Source: Brachybacterium aquaticum (GTDB lineage: Bacteria; Actinomycetota; Actinomycetes; Actinomycetales; Dermabacteraceae). Taken from it: a stretch of DNA of 64,000 nt. Shown here piece after piece: positions 33,794 through 46,444 of this stretch (the first letter of the stretch is position 1; each line of letters begins with the position of its first letter). The stretch spans positions 1,736,001-1,800,000 of the forward strand of contig NZ_JACHLZ010000001.1 in NCBI RefSeq assembly GCF_014204755.1, written 5' to 3'. Below the pieces are notes generated by a model that ran no database searches, was not told the origin of the DNA, and was given only the letters and a program-made list of their open reading frames with translations. A program made the translations under genes and the position numbers.

Positions 33794-34737
33794 GCAGCGC
33801 CCCCGAGACCACCGCCCTCGTGTCCCGTGACCGCGGCGATCTGTTCGCGCTCGTCGCCGGGCCGTTTCGCGCCGAGGTCTCCACCGTCGGCGCGACCCTC
33901 GAGTCCCTCTCGGTCGACGGCCGCGACCTGGTGCTGCGCTCCCCTGCCGACGGGCCGATGCTGTTCTTCCGCGGCGCGATCGTGGCCCCGTGGCCGAACC
34001 GCATCGGCGACGGCGCCTACACCTGGGACGGCGAGGAGCTGCAGACCCCGCTCAGCGAGCCGGAGCGGGGCAATGCCCTGCACGGGCTGGTCTCGTTCCT
34101 GCCCTTCGCCCCGGCGTCGGTCGCGGAGGACGAGGTGGTGCTGCGCACCGAGCTGTTCCCCTCCCCCGGCTATCCCTTCCACCTGCTGCTGACGGTCACG
34201 TACCGCGTGGACGCGGAGTCGGGCCTGACCACCACGGTGACCGCCCGGAACCTCGGCGGGCGCGACGCGCCCTACGGGGTGTGCCCGCACCCATACCTGG
34301 TCGCGGGCCCCGAGCCGCTCGAGCAGTGGTCGCTGCGCACCGAGGCGCGCACCGTCCTCACCGTCACCGAGGACCGGCTGCTGCCCACCGGCACCGCCCC
34401 CGTCGGCGCCGGGGACCCGTTCGACTTCTCGAGCCCGCGGGAGATCGGCGACCTGTTCATCGACCATGCCTTCACCGACCTCGGCCGCGACGCGCAGGAC
34501 CGGCTGACCGTGACGGTCACCGCCCCCGGCGGGACCGGCGTGGAGCTGTCCGCGGGCCCGGAGTGCACCTGGCTGCAGATCCACACCGGTGACCGGCCTG
34601 AGCCCGAGCACCACCGCAAGGGCCTCGCCGTCGAGCCGATGACCTGCCCGCCGGACGCGTTCCGCAGCGGCACCGACGTGGTGCGCCTGGCCCCGGGCGG
34701 CGAGCACGCCGCCTCCTGGGCGCTGCGCGGCTGGTGA
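33790..34737 (+). CDS. Aldose 1-epimerase family protein (GalM-like)
   Basis: A 315-residue beta-sandwich protein of the aldose-1-epimerase/hexose-6-phosphate epimerase family. Substrate-binding FRGAIVAPWPNRI near 60-72, the catalytic-type His in GVCPHPYL and the Glu in GLAVEPMTCPPDAF near 280 are present, so it may interconvert sugar anomers. The ATG overlaps the lutC stop (ATGA), placing it at the end of the lactate operon; the metabolic link is not obvious. Confidence 0.85.
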   Translation: MSSAPETTALVSRDRGDLFALVAGPFRAEVSTVGATLESLSVDGRDLVLRSPADGPMLFFRGAIVAPWPNRIGDGAYTWDGEELQTPLSEPERGNALHGLVSFLPFAPASVAEDEVVLRTELFPSPGYPFHLLLTVTYRVDAESGLTTTVTARNLGGRDAPYGVCPHPYLVAGPEPLEQWSLRTEARTVLTVTEDRLLPTGTAPVGAGDPFDFSSPREIGDLFIDHAFTDLGRDAQDRLTVTVTAPGGTGVELSAGPECTWLQIHTGDRPEPEHHRKGLAVEPMTCPPDAFRSGTDVVRLAPGGEHAASWALRGW

Positions 34738-34779
34738 GCCCGAGCTCCCCGAACAGCACTGATCTCCCGAACAGCGTGA

Positions 34780-34814
34780 AGCGGGCCCGTGACCGTCATG
34801 GTCACGGGCCCGCT
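34780..34814. terminator. Bidirectional terminator between galM and lsr2
   Basis: 15-bp perfect arms 34780-34794 and 34800-34814 with loop GTCAT, between the convergent galM and lsr2. Confidence 0.8.
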
Positions 34815-34873
34815 GTCATGCTGCAGGGGCGGGACGTCCGCGGCGGGGCCGCGGGGCGTCCAGCCAGGGGAGG

Positions 34874-35203
34874 TCACTCCCCGTGCGCCTCCTCGTAGGC
34901 CTTGCGGATCGTGCCGGAGATGCGACCGCGGTCGGGCACCTCGTAGCCGGCCTCGCGGGCCCACTCGCGGATCTTGGAGGAGTCGTTGCCGGTGCGCGCA
35001 CCGGAGGCCGCGCCACGGGTCCGACGGCCGCCCACCCGACGGGCCTTGTCGATCCAGGCGCCCAGCTCCGCGCGGAACTTCTCCGCATTCTCGGAGCTCA
35101 GGTCGATCTCGTAGGCGACCCCGTCCAGGGCGAAGCTCACCGTCTCGTCGGCCTTGTCACCGCTGAGATCGTCGACGAGCTCCACGTAGGTCTTCCGTGC
35201 CAT
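34874..35203 (-). CDS. lsr2: Lsr2 nucleoid-associated silencer
   Basis: A 109-residue H-NS-like DNA-bridging protein that silences AT-rich, often foreign genes. The N-terminal dimerisation domain (ARKTYVELVDDLSG) and the AT-hook-like R92-G93-R94 within PDRGRISGTI at the C terminus are both intact. GGGAGA precedes the ATG. The upstream 130 bp is unusually AT-rich for this genome, which would fit self-binding. It is the last gene of the lysS side of the block; order lysS...lsr2 matches mycobacteria. Confidence 0.95.
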   Translation of the reverse strand: MARKTYVELVDDLSGDKADETVSFALDGVAYEIDLSSENAEKFRAELGAWIDKARRVGGRRTRGAASGARTGNDSSKIREWAREAGYEVPDRGRISGTIRKAYEEAHGE

Positions 35204-35330
35204 AGGGGTTCTCCCTCGCTGTTTCGTTCCGGGTCGTGATGCGAACCGATTTCGTTGCGCTATCGAGGCCCAGTATCCATTGCGAGGAAGTGAATTTCAA
35301 TCCGAATCGCGGGAATGTGGATGAACAGCA

Positions 35331-35534
35331 TCACGGACGCTGTTCTGATTCCGCTTCCTTCGCCTTCGCGCGTTCCGCTTCCCGCATCGCCCGCACGTCA
35401 TTCTCGACCTCTCGGTCCGCCTCGCGCTCGCGCCGGTCCGCGCGCAGGAGGGAGCGGATCGCGAACCAGAAGATCAGGCCCACACCGATCGACGGGAGCA
35501 GCGCCCCGGCCTCGAACCAGAACCCGGAATCCAT
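35331..35534 (-). CDS. Small membrane protein downstream of lysS
   Basis: A 67-residue protein with one hydrophobic helix near residues 11-28 and a highly charged Arg/Glu helical tail. Its ATG comes one base after the lysS stop, so it is coupled to lysS. Small membrane proteins of this kind follow lysS in several actinobacteria; function unknown. Confidence 0.7.
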   Translation of the reverse strand: MDSGFWFEAGALLPSIGVGLIFWFAIRSLLRADRREREADREVENDVRAMREAERAKAKEAESEQRP

Positions 35535-35535
35535 C

Positions 35536-37044
<1,509 letters not shown>

Positions 37045-37051
37045 GGGGGCG

Positions 37052-37057
37052 ATTCTC
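37052..37057 (-). promoter_or_regulatory. Leaderless-type -10 element of lysS
   Basis: GAGAAT, seven bases, ATG on the minus strand. Confidence 0.45.
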
Positions 37058-37087
37058 TCAGACCAACCCCGGGCAGGGCCCGTGGGA

Positions 37088-37981
37088 TCAGGGTGCTGTC
37101 GCCACCGCCACAGCCGCATCCAGCAGACGGGTGCCCTCGACCTTCCCGGCGAGCACCACGAGCACCTCGCCGCGGTGGTCGTCCCCGGCCTCCTCGAGGG
37201 TCGCGGGGTCCAGCGCCAGCGCGTAGTCCCAGGCGATCTCGCCGCGCGCCAGGGCGCCCGCGAGCGCGGCGCGGATGCCGGACAGGGACGGGGCGGCGGC
37301 GAGCGCCGCGGCGATGGTGCGGGACAGGGCCAGGGCCTGCTCCTTCCCGGCCGGGGTGAGGTAGGCGTTTCGGCTGGAGCGGGCAAGGCCCGTCTCCTCG
37401 CGCTGGATCTCCACCGGCTCGATCCGCACCGGCAGCTCGAGATCGGCGACGAGGGCCTGGATGATCGCGAGCTGCTGGGCGTCCTTGCGTCCGAACACGC
37501 TCACGTGCGGGGAGGTGAGCTGGAGGAGCTTGGTGACCACGGTGACGACGCCGTCGAAGTGGCCGGGGCGGGCGGCGCCCTCGAGCACGGTGCCGGCGCG
37601 GCCGGCGGTCACCGACACCGTCGGCGGCAGCACCGGGTACATCTCCTGGACCGACGGGGCGAAGACGAGGTCGACGAGACCGTCGACGAGCGCGAGGTCC
37701 GCCTCGAGGTCGCGCGGGTAGGCCTCGTAGTCCTCCCCGGGGCCGAACTGGAGGGGGTTGACGAAGTCGGTGAGGATCACGTGGTCGGCGAGCTCGCGGG
37801 CGCGGCGGACGAGCGCCAGATGCCCCTCGTGGAGGGAGCCCATGGTGAGCACCGCGGCGACGGTGCCGTCCATCGCGGCGCGCTCGGCGCGCAGCTCGGC
37901 CTTGGTGGTGATCAGGCGGGTGCGCGCAGGGCCGTTCCCGTGAGCGGCGGTCGTCTCCTGTGCGGTGTTCTCGTGGGTCAT
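37088..37981 (-). CDS. panC: Pantoate--beta-alanine ligase
   Basis: A 297-residue enzyme that joins pantoate and beta-alanine. The HIGH-like H51-EG-H54 in [10 protein letters not shown] and the ATP motif VFGRKDAQQ plus [10 protein letters not shown] are diagnostic. A 20-residue N-terminal extension precedes the fold. ATGA overlap with DUF2520. panD and coaX, which follow panC in M. tuberculosis, are missing here. Confidence 0.95.
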   Translation of the reverse strand: MTHENTAQETTAAHGNGPARTRLITTKAELRAERAAMDGTVAAVLTMGSLHEGHLALVRRARELADHVILTDFVNPLQFGPGEDYEAYPRDLEADLALVDGLVDLVFAPSVQEMYPVLPPTVSVTAGRAGTVLEGAARPGHFDGVVTVVTKLLQLTSPHVSVFGRKDAQQLAIIQALVADLELPVRIEPVEIQREETGLARSSRNAYLTPAGKEQALALSRTIAAALAAAPSLSGIRAALAGALARGEIAWDYALALDPATLEEAGDDHRGEVLVVLAGKVEGTRLLDAAVAVATAP

Positions 37982-38880
37982 GCGTCCTCCCGGGGCGGGT
38001 TCTCCTCCAGCAGCTCCCGGATCCTGGTCCGGGCGTCCTCGGGGAGTCTCGCACGGGCGAGGGCCGCGGCGGCGAGGGCGCGGTAGGTGCCGCCCACGTC
38101 GCCGAGCTCGACGGGGGCGGCGGTCGCGTCCAGATCCGCGAGGGCGGTGAGGTGGGCGGCGACGGTCCCGGCATCGCCGCGGACCACGGGGCCGGTCAGC
38201 GCGCCGCTCCCCCGGCGCAGCGACTCGTCCAGCGCCGCCTCGAGCAGGGGGCGCAGGTACTCCCCGGGGTTCTCGATCCCGAGGCGGGCGAGGGCCTGGC
38301 GGGACTGGTCCACGAGCACCACGAGATGGTTCGCGGCATGGGCGAGGGCGGCGTGGTAGAGCGGGCGGTCGCCCTCGGCGATCACCACGGCCTCCCCTCC
38401 CATCTCGACCACGAGCGCCGCGGCGACGGGGAGGAACTCCTCGGCGGCGGTGATACCCATGGGGCAGCCGACGAGGCGCGAGAGGTCGGTGCGGGTGCCG
38501 GTGAAGGTCATGGCGGGGTGGATGGCGAGGGTGGCGCTGCCGGCACGGGCGAGCGGCGCGAGCACCTCGGCGCCGTAGCGGCCGGAGGTGTGGGCGACGA
38601 GCTGTCCGCCGGGGACGAGGCCGGTGGCGGCGATCCCGGCGGCGAGCGGGGCCAGCTGGTCGTCGGGCACGGCCAGCAGCAGCATCTCGCTGCGCTCCAC
38701 GATCGCGGGCACGTCCAGCAGCGGCACCCCGGGCAGCAGCGCCTCGGCGCGCTCCCTCGAGGCGTCGGAGACGGCGTAGGCGCCGGTGATGGCGTGGCCC
38801 TCGGCGCGCAGGGCGGCGCCGAGCACGGCGCCCACCCGGCCCGCGCCGATCACGCCGATGCCGAGGCGGGGCGGGTTCAT
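37978..38880 (-). CDS. Rossmann-like DUF2520 protein
   Basis: A 300-residue two-domain protein: an N-terminal NAD(P)-binding Rossmann fold (IGVIGAGRVGAVLG, residues 8-21) and a C-terminal DUF2520 helical domain. The family is consistently next to panC in actinobacteria; it resembles 6-phosphogluconate/ketopantoate reductase folds, so a role in pantothenate synthesis as ketopantoate reductase is a reasonable hypothesis. ATG overlaps the PH protein stop (ATGA). Confidence 0.85.
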   Translation of the reverse strand: MNPPRLGIGVIGAGRVGAVLGAALRAEGHAITGAYAVSDASRERAEALLPGVPLLDVPAIVERSEMLLLAVPDDQLAPLAAGIAATGLVPGGQLVAHTSGRYGAEVLAPLARAGSATLAIHPAMTFTGTRTDLSRLVGCPMGITAAEEFLPVAAALVVEMGGEAVVIAEGDRPLYHAALAHAANHLVVLVDQSRQALARLGIENPGEYLRPLLEAALDESLRRGSGALTGPVVRGDAGTVAAHLTALADLDATAAPVELGDVGGTYRALAAAALARARLPEDARTRIRELLEENPPREDA

Positions 38881-40604
38881 CGGGTCTCCTCGGAGGACGG
38901 AGCGGGACGGCCGACGGGGCCCGGGGGAAACGGGACATCGAGGCTGGGCGCGTGGGCGAGCGGGCCGACGGGGCCGGGCGCGCGGGCGAGCGGACCGATG
39001 GGGCGGGGGCCCTTCGCGGCCGCGAGCGCCGGGCGCGGCCACTGGTCCCGGTCGCGGTAGCGGCGCAGTGTGCGGGCGTCCTCGGCGAGCAGGGCGTGCA
39101 GCGCGAGGGCGTCGGCCCGGGAGAGATAGCCGAGCTCGAGCTCGTGCCCGGCCCCCTGGACGGTCAGGTCCAGCACGTCGAGCCGCCGCGCGAGGACGTC
39201 GTCGTTCAGCGTGAGCTGCTGAATGCGGTCCCGCGGGATCACCGACAGGCGCCGGGCGAGGATGCCGCGGCGGTGCACGAGCGCGCCCGGCAGCACCACG
39301 GTCACGCGGGTGCGGCGGGAGATCCACAGCTCCCGCCTCGGGGTGCGGATCCCGGGGATCTGGCGGGCCGGGGCCATGAGCAGGTGCTCGAGGGTCGCCA
39401 GGTCGTCCTCGGTCCCGAGCGGCGGGCTGAGATGGCCGAGGGTGTCGCGCAGCTCCTCGCGGGTGCCGACGGGCAGCACGCTCTCGGCCCCGTTCTCATC
39501 GTCGTCGTCGATCCCGGCGACCGTCGCGGACACGGCGGTCCAGCCCGGGGCGCGCCACAGCCGGGGCCGGCGCAGGTCGTAGCGCTGGATGCGTCCGGCG
39601 GCGATGTTGTCGGTGCGGGAGTCCAGCAGGCCGCGGCGCATCCGCAGGCCCCGCTCGGTGTAGCGGGAAGTGAATCCCCATCCGGCGTCGATGCGTCCGA
39701 ACACGTATTTGGGCACCGCGATGAAGGTCGGCACGAGCGCGATGATGATCGCGACGGAGAACCCGTCCTGCCAGATCGCGAAGAAGATCGCGACGATCAC
39801 GCCCAGGACGCTCGAGACCACGCCGGTGAGGAACCCCAGGTCGCGCAGCAGCGAACGGATCAGGCGCGCGGTGGGGATCTGGGCGATGAGCTCACCCTCG
39901 GTGACCCCGTCGTACAGCAGCTCCTGGAGCCGGTCGCCATGGGCGGCGGACGCCGACCCGGCGGCGGCCGGGGCGAAGGACCCGTCGGCCGTGGGGCCGA
40001 GGAATGCCTGCCCGTCGGCCGCGGCTCCTCCAGCGGCCGGCCCGTCGGCCGCCCGGCCGCCGCCCGCGGGCCCGTCGGCCGAACGCCCCGCGGCCGCGCC
40101 CGTCCCGGCGGCGATGCCGAGGATGCCGCGGCGCAGCTCCTCCGCCTCGGAGCTGCGGATGTACTCGATGTCGAGATAGGACTCGCCGCCGCCGGCGACC
40201 TCGACGCGCACCTTCGCCAGGCCCAGGAGGCGCGGCAGCAGCGGGCGCTCGATGGAGACGGACTCGATGCGGGCGCGGGGCGCGTACTCGCGGGAGCGGC
40301 TGATCATTCCCTTGTGGAGGGAGACGCCGTCGTCGTCGACCGCATAGGTCGTGAACCACCATCGGAAGGCGGAACCGCCGATGACGACGAGGATCACGAC
40401 GGCCAGGAGGGCGAGGCCGATAAGGGCCCGCTGGATCGTGAACTCGGCGGCGAGCTGGGCGATGTTCTGCGCGGTGATGATCGCGACGATGCCGACGACG
40501 ACCTTCCACCCCGACACCAACGGCGTGATCGGGTGGGTGCGATGGCGCGGCGTGGAGGCGGAGACGTCCTCCGTCTCGGCGCCGAGCGACGGGGAGGTGC
40601 TCAC
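38877..40604 (-). CDS. Large bacterial PH-domain membrane protein (YdbT-like)
   Basis: A 575-residue membrane protein with paired hydrophobic helices near 33-48, 60-80 and two more near 258-300, and three bPH_2 modules, e.g. YAVDDDGVSLHKGMISRSREY near 91-111 and RRTRVTVVLPGALVHRRG near 440. Function in actinobacteria unknown, but these paired genes are conserved between DUF3180 and DUF2520. The linker near 175-215 is low complexity, built by four CCCGTCGGCC copies spaced exactly 30 bp (39981-40080). GTG start overlaps the upstream stop (GTGA). Confidence 0.85.
   Translation of the reverse strand: MSTSPSLGAETEDVSASTPRHRTHPITPLVSGWKVVVGIVAIITAQNIAQLAAEFTIQRALIGLALLAVVILVVIGGSAFRWWFTTYAVDDDGVSLHKGMISRSREYAPRARIESVSIERPLLPRLLGLAKVRVEVAGGGESYLDIEYIRSSEAEELRRGILGIAAGTGAAAGRSADGPAGGGRAADGPAAGGAAADGQAFLGPTADGSFAPAAAGSASAAHGDRLQELLYDGVTEGELIAQIPTARLIRSLLRDLGFLTGVVSSVLGVIVAIFFAIWQDGFSVAIIIALVPTFIAVPKYVFGRIDAGWGFTSRYTERGLRMRRGLLDSRTDNIAAGRIQRYDLRRPRLWRAPGWTAVSATVAGIDDDDENGAESVLPVGTREELRDTLGHLSPPLGTEDDLATLEHLLMAPARQIPGIRTPRRELWISRRTRVTVVLPGALVHRRGILARRLSVIPRDRIQQLTLNDDVLARRLDVLDLTVQGAGHELELGYLSRADALALHALLAEDARTLRRYRDRDQWPRPALAAAKGPRPIGPLARAPGPVGPLAHAPSLDVPFPPGPVGRPAPSSEETR
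39981..40080. repeat. Four copies of the 10-mer at exact 30-bp intervals
   Basis: CCCGTCGGCC occurs at 39981, 40011, 40041 and 40071. Between them the 20 bases vary but keep a Gly/Ala coding pattern, so this is a coding minisatellite-like region of the PH protein linker. Confidence 0.9.
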
Positions 40605-41194
40605 AGCGCCGCCATCAGCTCGATGCCGCGTGCGGCGAGGAGGGCGCGCAGCTGCTCGGCCTCCTCGCGGGGCAGGCCGGACAGGGTGACACCGTCGCCG
40701 TCGGTCGCCGTGGAGACGGTGAGCGTGGTCAGTCCGTAGCGGCGTGCGATCGGTCCCTCGTCGATCTTCACCGACTGCACGCGGCCGAAGGGGACGGTCT
40801 GCACCGTGCGGAACATGATGCCGCCGGCGACGGTGAGGTCGTCCTCCCCCACCCGGTAGCCGATCGCGCGGACGCGGCGCGGGGTGAGCAGCAGTCCCTG
40901 CAGCACGATGAGCAGGAACAGCGGTGCGGGCAGCGCGAGCCACCACCAGCCGGTCAGGACCGCGGCGACGATCGAGCCGGCCGTCAGCAGCAGGCCGATG
41001 ACGTAGCCGGGGATCCCGGCGAGGTAGCGGGCGGGGATGAGCTTCTCGGAGACCGGGGTGAGGCCCTCCTCGCCGAGCCGTCCCGTGGGCGCGTCCGAGA
41101 TCTCGGGGCGGGTCGGGAGGTCCGGTCCGGGCAGCGACGGCAGGGTCGACTGCTGGAGCGCAGGAGCCTGCTGGGGGTCCGAGGAGGAGGTCAT
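40601..41194 (-). CDS. Small bacterial PH-domain protein (YdbS-like)
   Basis: A 197-residue protein: disordered Pro/Ser-rich N terminus, two membrane helices at about 62-80 and 85-102, then a bPH_2 domain (RAIGYRVGEDDLTVAGGIMFRT, QTVPFGRVQSVKIDEGPIARRYGL). Partners the large PH protein by GTGA overlap. The position 1 ATG has CACCAT six bases upstream; an inverted repeat (GTCATCTC 41206-41213 / GAGATGAC 41244-41251) overlies that promoter zone. Confidence 0.85.
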   Translation of the reverse strand: MTSSSDPQQAPALQQSTLPSLPGPDLPTRPEISDAPTGRLGEEGLTPVSEKLIPARYLAGIPGYVIGLLLTAGSIVAAVLTGWWWLALPAPLFLLIVLQGLLLTPRRVRAIGYRVGEDDLTVAGGIMFRTVQTVPFGRVQSVKIDEGPIARRYGLTTLTVSTATDGDGVTLSGLPREEAEQLRALLAARGIELMAAL

Positions 41195-41343
41195 GGCCCC
41201 ATGGTGTCATCTCGCCCGGCGCGCACGCCGCGACGGCGGTGGGGAGATGACCCCTGCGAAGGTCGTGTCCTTGCAGGTCCGGGGTCCGCCGAGCGGCGGA
41301 GGCTCACCGATGCCGAGGCAGGGAAGAGCGAGGGTGGCGCGGG

Positions 41344-41853
41344 TCAGGACCCGGCCTCGGCCCCTTCGGTGGGTCCCTCGCCGGCGTCGGGCGGGAGCTT
41401 GCCCCAGCGCTCCACGATCACGCCGAGCACGCCGAGGGCGATGCCGGACAGGGCCGCGGCGGAGGTGGGCAGGATCGCGCCGATCGGGTCGCCGGTGCCG
41501 GTGACGAGCAGGAACAGCGCCTGCCCGGTGAAGATGCCGCCCACCACGGCGCCGGTGTAGGCGCAGGCGCGGGCCAGCAGCACGGTGCGGTAGGCGGTGG
41601 GCAGGTCGATCTGGTGGCGGCGCGGGGAGAAAGAGGGGTGCTCCCGGCGCTCGGCGCTCTCCTGCAGGTACCGGCGCATGGGGATGCCGTAGGCGAGCAG
41701 TACCCCGCACAGCGCGAGCAGCACGGCGGTGGTGAGCCACCCGGCGATCGGCAGGGAGTGGCCGCGGGAGGCGAGGGCCTCGAGCATCTGCGCCCCGAAC
41801 CCCGCACCGATCAGGAGGATCAGCACGAGCACGGGGATGTTCAGAGGCTTCAC
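41344..41853 (-). CDS. DUF3180 membrane protein
   Basis: A 169-residue protein with four hydrophobic helices (about 6-24, 39-57, 90-116, 130-148). DUF3180 proteins are confined to actinobacteria and always found by the folate genes (e.g. Rv3605c); role unknown. GTG start overlaps the folBK stop (GTGA), so it is coupled to it. Confidence 0.88.
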   Translation of the reverse strand: MKPLNIPVLVLILLIGAGFGAQMLEALASRGHSLPIAGWLTTAVLLALCGVLLAYGIPMRRYLQESAERREHPSFSPRRHQIDLPTAYRTVLLARACAYTGAVVGGIFTGQALFLLVTGTGDPIGAILPTSAAALSGIALGVLGVIVERWGKLPPDAGEGPTEGAEAGS

Positions 41854-42830
41854 GGCCGCCCGGCACCGCCCAGGTCGGTGCTCTCGTCGACGCCCTGCGC
41901 GGCACTCCGACCGAAGCCCTCCACGGCCGGTCCCTCGTGCAGGCCCTCGCGGTCCGCGGCGACCTCGAGCAGGTCGGCGATCGGTCCGTGGCCGGACAGC
42001 TCGGCGTCCGGGCGGGCGGCGTGCCAGGGGGCGAGCACGAAGGCGCGCTCGTGGGCGCGGGGGTGGGGGACGGTCAGCTCCTCGTCGTCGCTCGTCCAGT
42101 CGCCGTAGGTGATCACGTCCACGTCCAGGGTGCGCGGTCCCCAGCGCACCAGGCGCTCGCGGCGGGCGTCCCGCTCGGCGCGGTGGGCGGCCTCGAGCAG
42201 GGCGTAGGGGCCGAGCACGGTGCGGACGCCGATGACGGCGTTCAGGAACGCGCCCTGGCCGTCCGGGCCGCCGACGGGGGCGGTCTCGAGCACCGGGGAG
42301 GTCCAGTCGATCGCGAGCCCGGGGGTCTCCGCGAGGATCTCGAGGGCCCGGCGCAGATGCGCCTCGCGGTCGCCGAGGTTGGTGCCGAGGGCGAGCACGG
42401 CGTCCACTGGCGCGGCGTCGCGGCGGATGTGCACGGCGACGTCGGCGACGGGCAGGCCGACGGGGGCCGCAGGCTTGTGCACGGTGACCTCGACGCGTCG
42501 CACGAGGGGATGGCCGGTGTCGGTGAGGATGCGGGCGGCGATGTGCTCGGCGAGGGTCTCGACGAGGTCGTGGGGCCCGCCGAGGATCTCCTCCTGGACG
42601 GCGGCGGCGACCTCGGCGTAGTTCACGGTGCGGGAGAGGGCGTCGGTGCGGCCGGCCGGGGCGGTGGACAGGTGCAGGACGATGTCGACGACGAACTGCT
42701 GGCCGAGGTCCTTCTCCTGGGGAAGCACGCCGTGGCGGCCCCAGGCGCGGATGCCGCGCACCTCGATGCGGTCCAGCGCGTCGCTCCCGTCACCGTGCTC
42801 GAGCCGGACCTCGCCCGTCGGCCGACTCAT
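41850..42830 (-). CDS. folK: Bifunctional dihydroneopterin aldolase / HPPK (FolB-FolK)
   Basis: A 326-residue fusion. Residues about 18-135 are FolB (RIEVRGIRAWGRHGVLPQEK, then VNYAEV) and 140-326 are FolK (ALGTNLGDREAHL near 145-157, RWGPRTLDVDVITYG near 240), so two successive folate steps are on one chain; in mycobacteria they are separate genes. ATGA overlap with folP and GTGA with DUF3180. Confidence 0.93.
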   Translation of the reverse strand: MSRPTGEVRLEHGDGSDALDRIEVRGIRAWGRHGVLPQEKDLGQQFVVDIVLHLSTAPAGRTDALSRTVNYAEVAAAVQEEILGGPHDLVETLAEHIAARILTDTGHPLVRRVEVTVHKPAAPVGLPVADVAVHIRRDAAPVDAVLALGTNLGDREAHLRRALEILAETPGLAIDWTSPVLETAPVGGPDGQGAFLNAVIGVRTVLGPYALLEAAHRAERDARRERLVRWGPRTLDVDVITYGDWTSDDEELTVPHPRAHERAFVLAPWHAARPDAELSGHGPIADLLEVAADREGLHEGPAVEGFGRSAAQGVDESTDLGGAGRP

Positions 42831-43684
42831 CGCCGCCGGCTCCGGCGCAGCCGGTCCCCCACCCGCACGGCGGCGAGGTTGGAGGGGACCTCGTGGACGC
42901 GCACCGCCCAGGCGCCGTGCTCGGCGCTGTAGGCGCTGACCGCGGCGGTCGCGGCGTCGCGGTCCACGCCGAGGGCGCTGACGAAGCGCTTGCGGGAGGC
43001 GCCGATGAGGACGGGCAGGCCGTGGGAGGAGATGGCCTCCCAGTCGGCCAGCAGGTCCCAGTTCTGCTCGCCGGTCTTGGAGAAGCCCATCCCCGGGTCG
43101 GCGACGAGGAAGCGGTCCTCGACCCCGGCCTCGCGCAGCGTGGCGATGCGGTCGCCGAGCTCGGCGGTGCTGTCCCGGGCGACGTCCTCGTACGCGGCGA
43201 GGTCGTTCATCACGTCGCTGTGGCCGCGCCAGTGCATCGCGATGAAGACGGGCGGGGTGCCGAGCCGGGTGCGGAGCGCCGCGACCTGCGCGCCCATGTG
43301 CACGTCGGCCTGGCCGGCGGAGACGTCGTTGACGATGAGGGCGCCGGCGGCGATGCTCGCCGCGGCGACGGAGGCGCGCATGGTGTCCACGCTGATCACG
43401 ACGTCCTCGGCGGCGAGGGCCTCGACGACCGGGATCACCCGGCGCAGCTCCTCCTCCTCGTCGACGCGCGGCGCGCCGGGGCGGGTGGACTCCCCGCCGA
43501 TGTCGACGATCGCGGCGCCCTCGGCCACCAGGCGGCGACCGTGGGCGATCGCGTCGGGCGCGTCGTTGTGCGTCCCGCCGTCGGAGAAGGAATCGGGGGT
43601 GACGTTCAGGACACCCATGACCAGGGTGTCGTCCCCGCCGAGGCGGTCGGGCAGGCCGTCCGGGCGGCGCACGGCGGTGCTCAT
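42827..43684 (-). CDS. folP: Dihydropteroate synthase
   Basis: A 285-residue TIM-barrel enzyme, target of sulfonamides, with MGVLNVTPDSFSDGG near 23-37, DIGGESTRPGA near 62 and GASRKRF near 240, all conserved. ATG lies 5 bases after the folE stop. Its stop overlaps folBK (ATGA). Confidence 0.96.
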   Translation of the reverse strand: MSTAVRRPDGLPDRLGGDDTLVMGVLNVTPDSFSDGGTHNDAPDAIAHGRRLVAEGAAIVDIGGESTRPGAPRVDEEEELRRVIPVVEALAAEDVVISVDTMRASVAAASIAAGALIVNDVSAGQADVHMGAQVAALRTRLGTPPVFIAMHWRGHSDVMNDLAAYEDVARDSTAELGDRIATLREAGVEDRFLVADPGMGFSKTGEQNWDLLADWEAISSHGLPVLIGASRKRFVSALGVDRDAATAAVSAYSAEHGAWAVRVHEVPSNLAAVRVGDRLRRSRRR

Positions 43685-43689
43685 GCCGC

Positions 43690-44256
43690 TCAGCGCCCGT
43701 GGATGAGGGCCATGGCCTCGCCGCGGGTGCTGGCGCTGTCGCGCAGCATGCCCCGCACGGCGCTGGTGACGGTGCGGGCCCCGGCGGCGCGGACGCCCCG
43801 CATCGACATGCACATGTGCTCGGCCTCGATGACGACGATCGCGCCGCCCGCCCCGAGCTCCTCCATCAGCGCATCGGCGATCTGGAAGGTGAGCCGCTCC
43901 TGGACCTGCGGGCGGCGGGCGTAGACGTTCACGAGACGCGCGAGCTTGCTCAGGCCCGTCACGACCCCGCCCCCGGGGATGTACCCGACGTGGGCAGTGC
44001 CGTGGAAGGGCAGCAGGTGGTGCTCGCACATCGAGTAGAAGGCGATGTCGCGCACGAGCACCAGCTCCTGGTGGTCGATGTCGAAGGTCGTGGACAGCGG
44101 CTCGTGCGCGTCCTGGTCCAGGCCCTCGAACACCTCCGCGTACATCCGTGCGACCCGGGCGGGGGTGTCGAGGAGACCGTCGCGGTCGGGGTCCTCCCCG
44201 ATCGCGGCGAGGATCTCCCGCACCGCCGCCTCGACGCGGGGCTTGTCCACGGTCAT
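43690..44256 (-). CDS. folE: GTP cyclohydrolase I
   Basis: A 188-residue enzyme making dihydroneopterin triphosphate. Zinc ligands C77 and H80 ([10 protein letters not shown]) and the second Cys in [11 protein letters not shown] are present, as is QERLT. ATG one base after the ftsH stop. First folate gene of the row. Confidence 0.96.
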   Translation of the reverse strand: MTVDKPRVEAAVREILAAIGEDPDRDGLLDTPARVARMYAEVFEGLDQDAHEPLSTTFDIDHQELVLVRDIAFYSMCEHHLLPFHGTAHVGYIPGGGVVTGLSKLARLVNVYARRPQVQERLTFQIADALMEELGAGGAIVVIEAEHMCMSMRGVRAAGARTVTSAVRGMLRDSASTRGEAMALIHGR

Positions 44257-44257
44257 C

Positions 44258-46441
<2,184 letters not shown>

Positions 46442-46444
46442 GGA

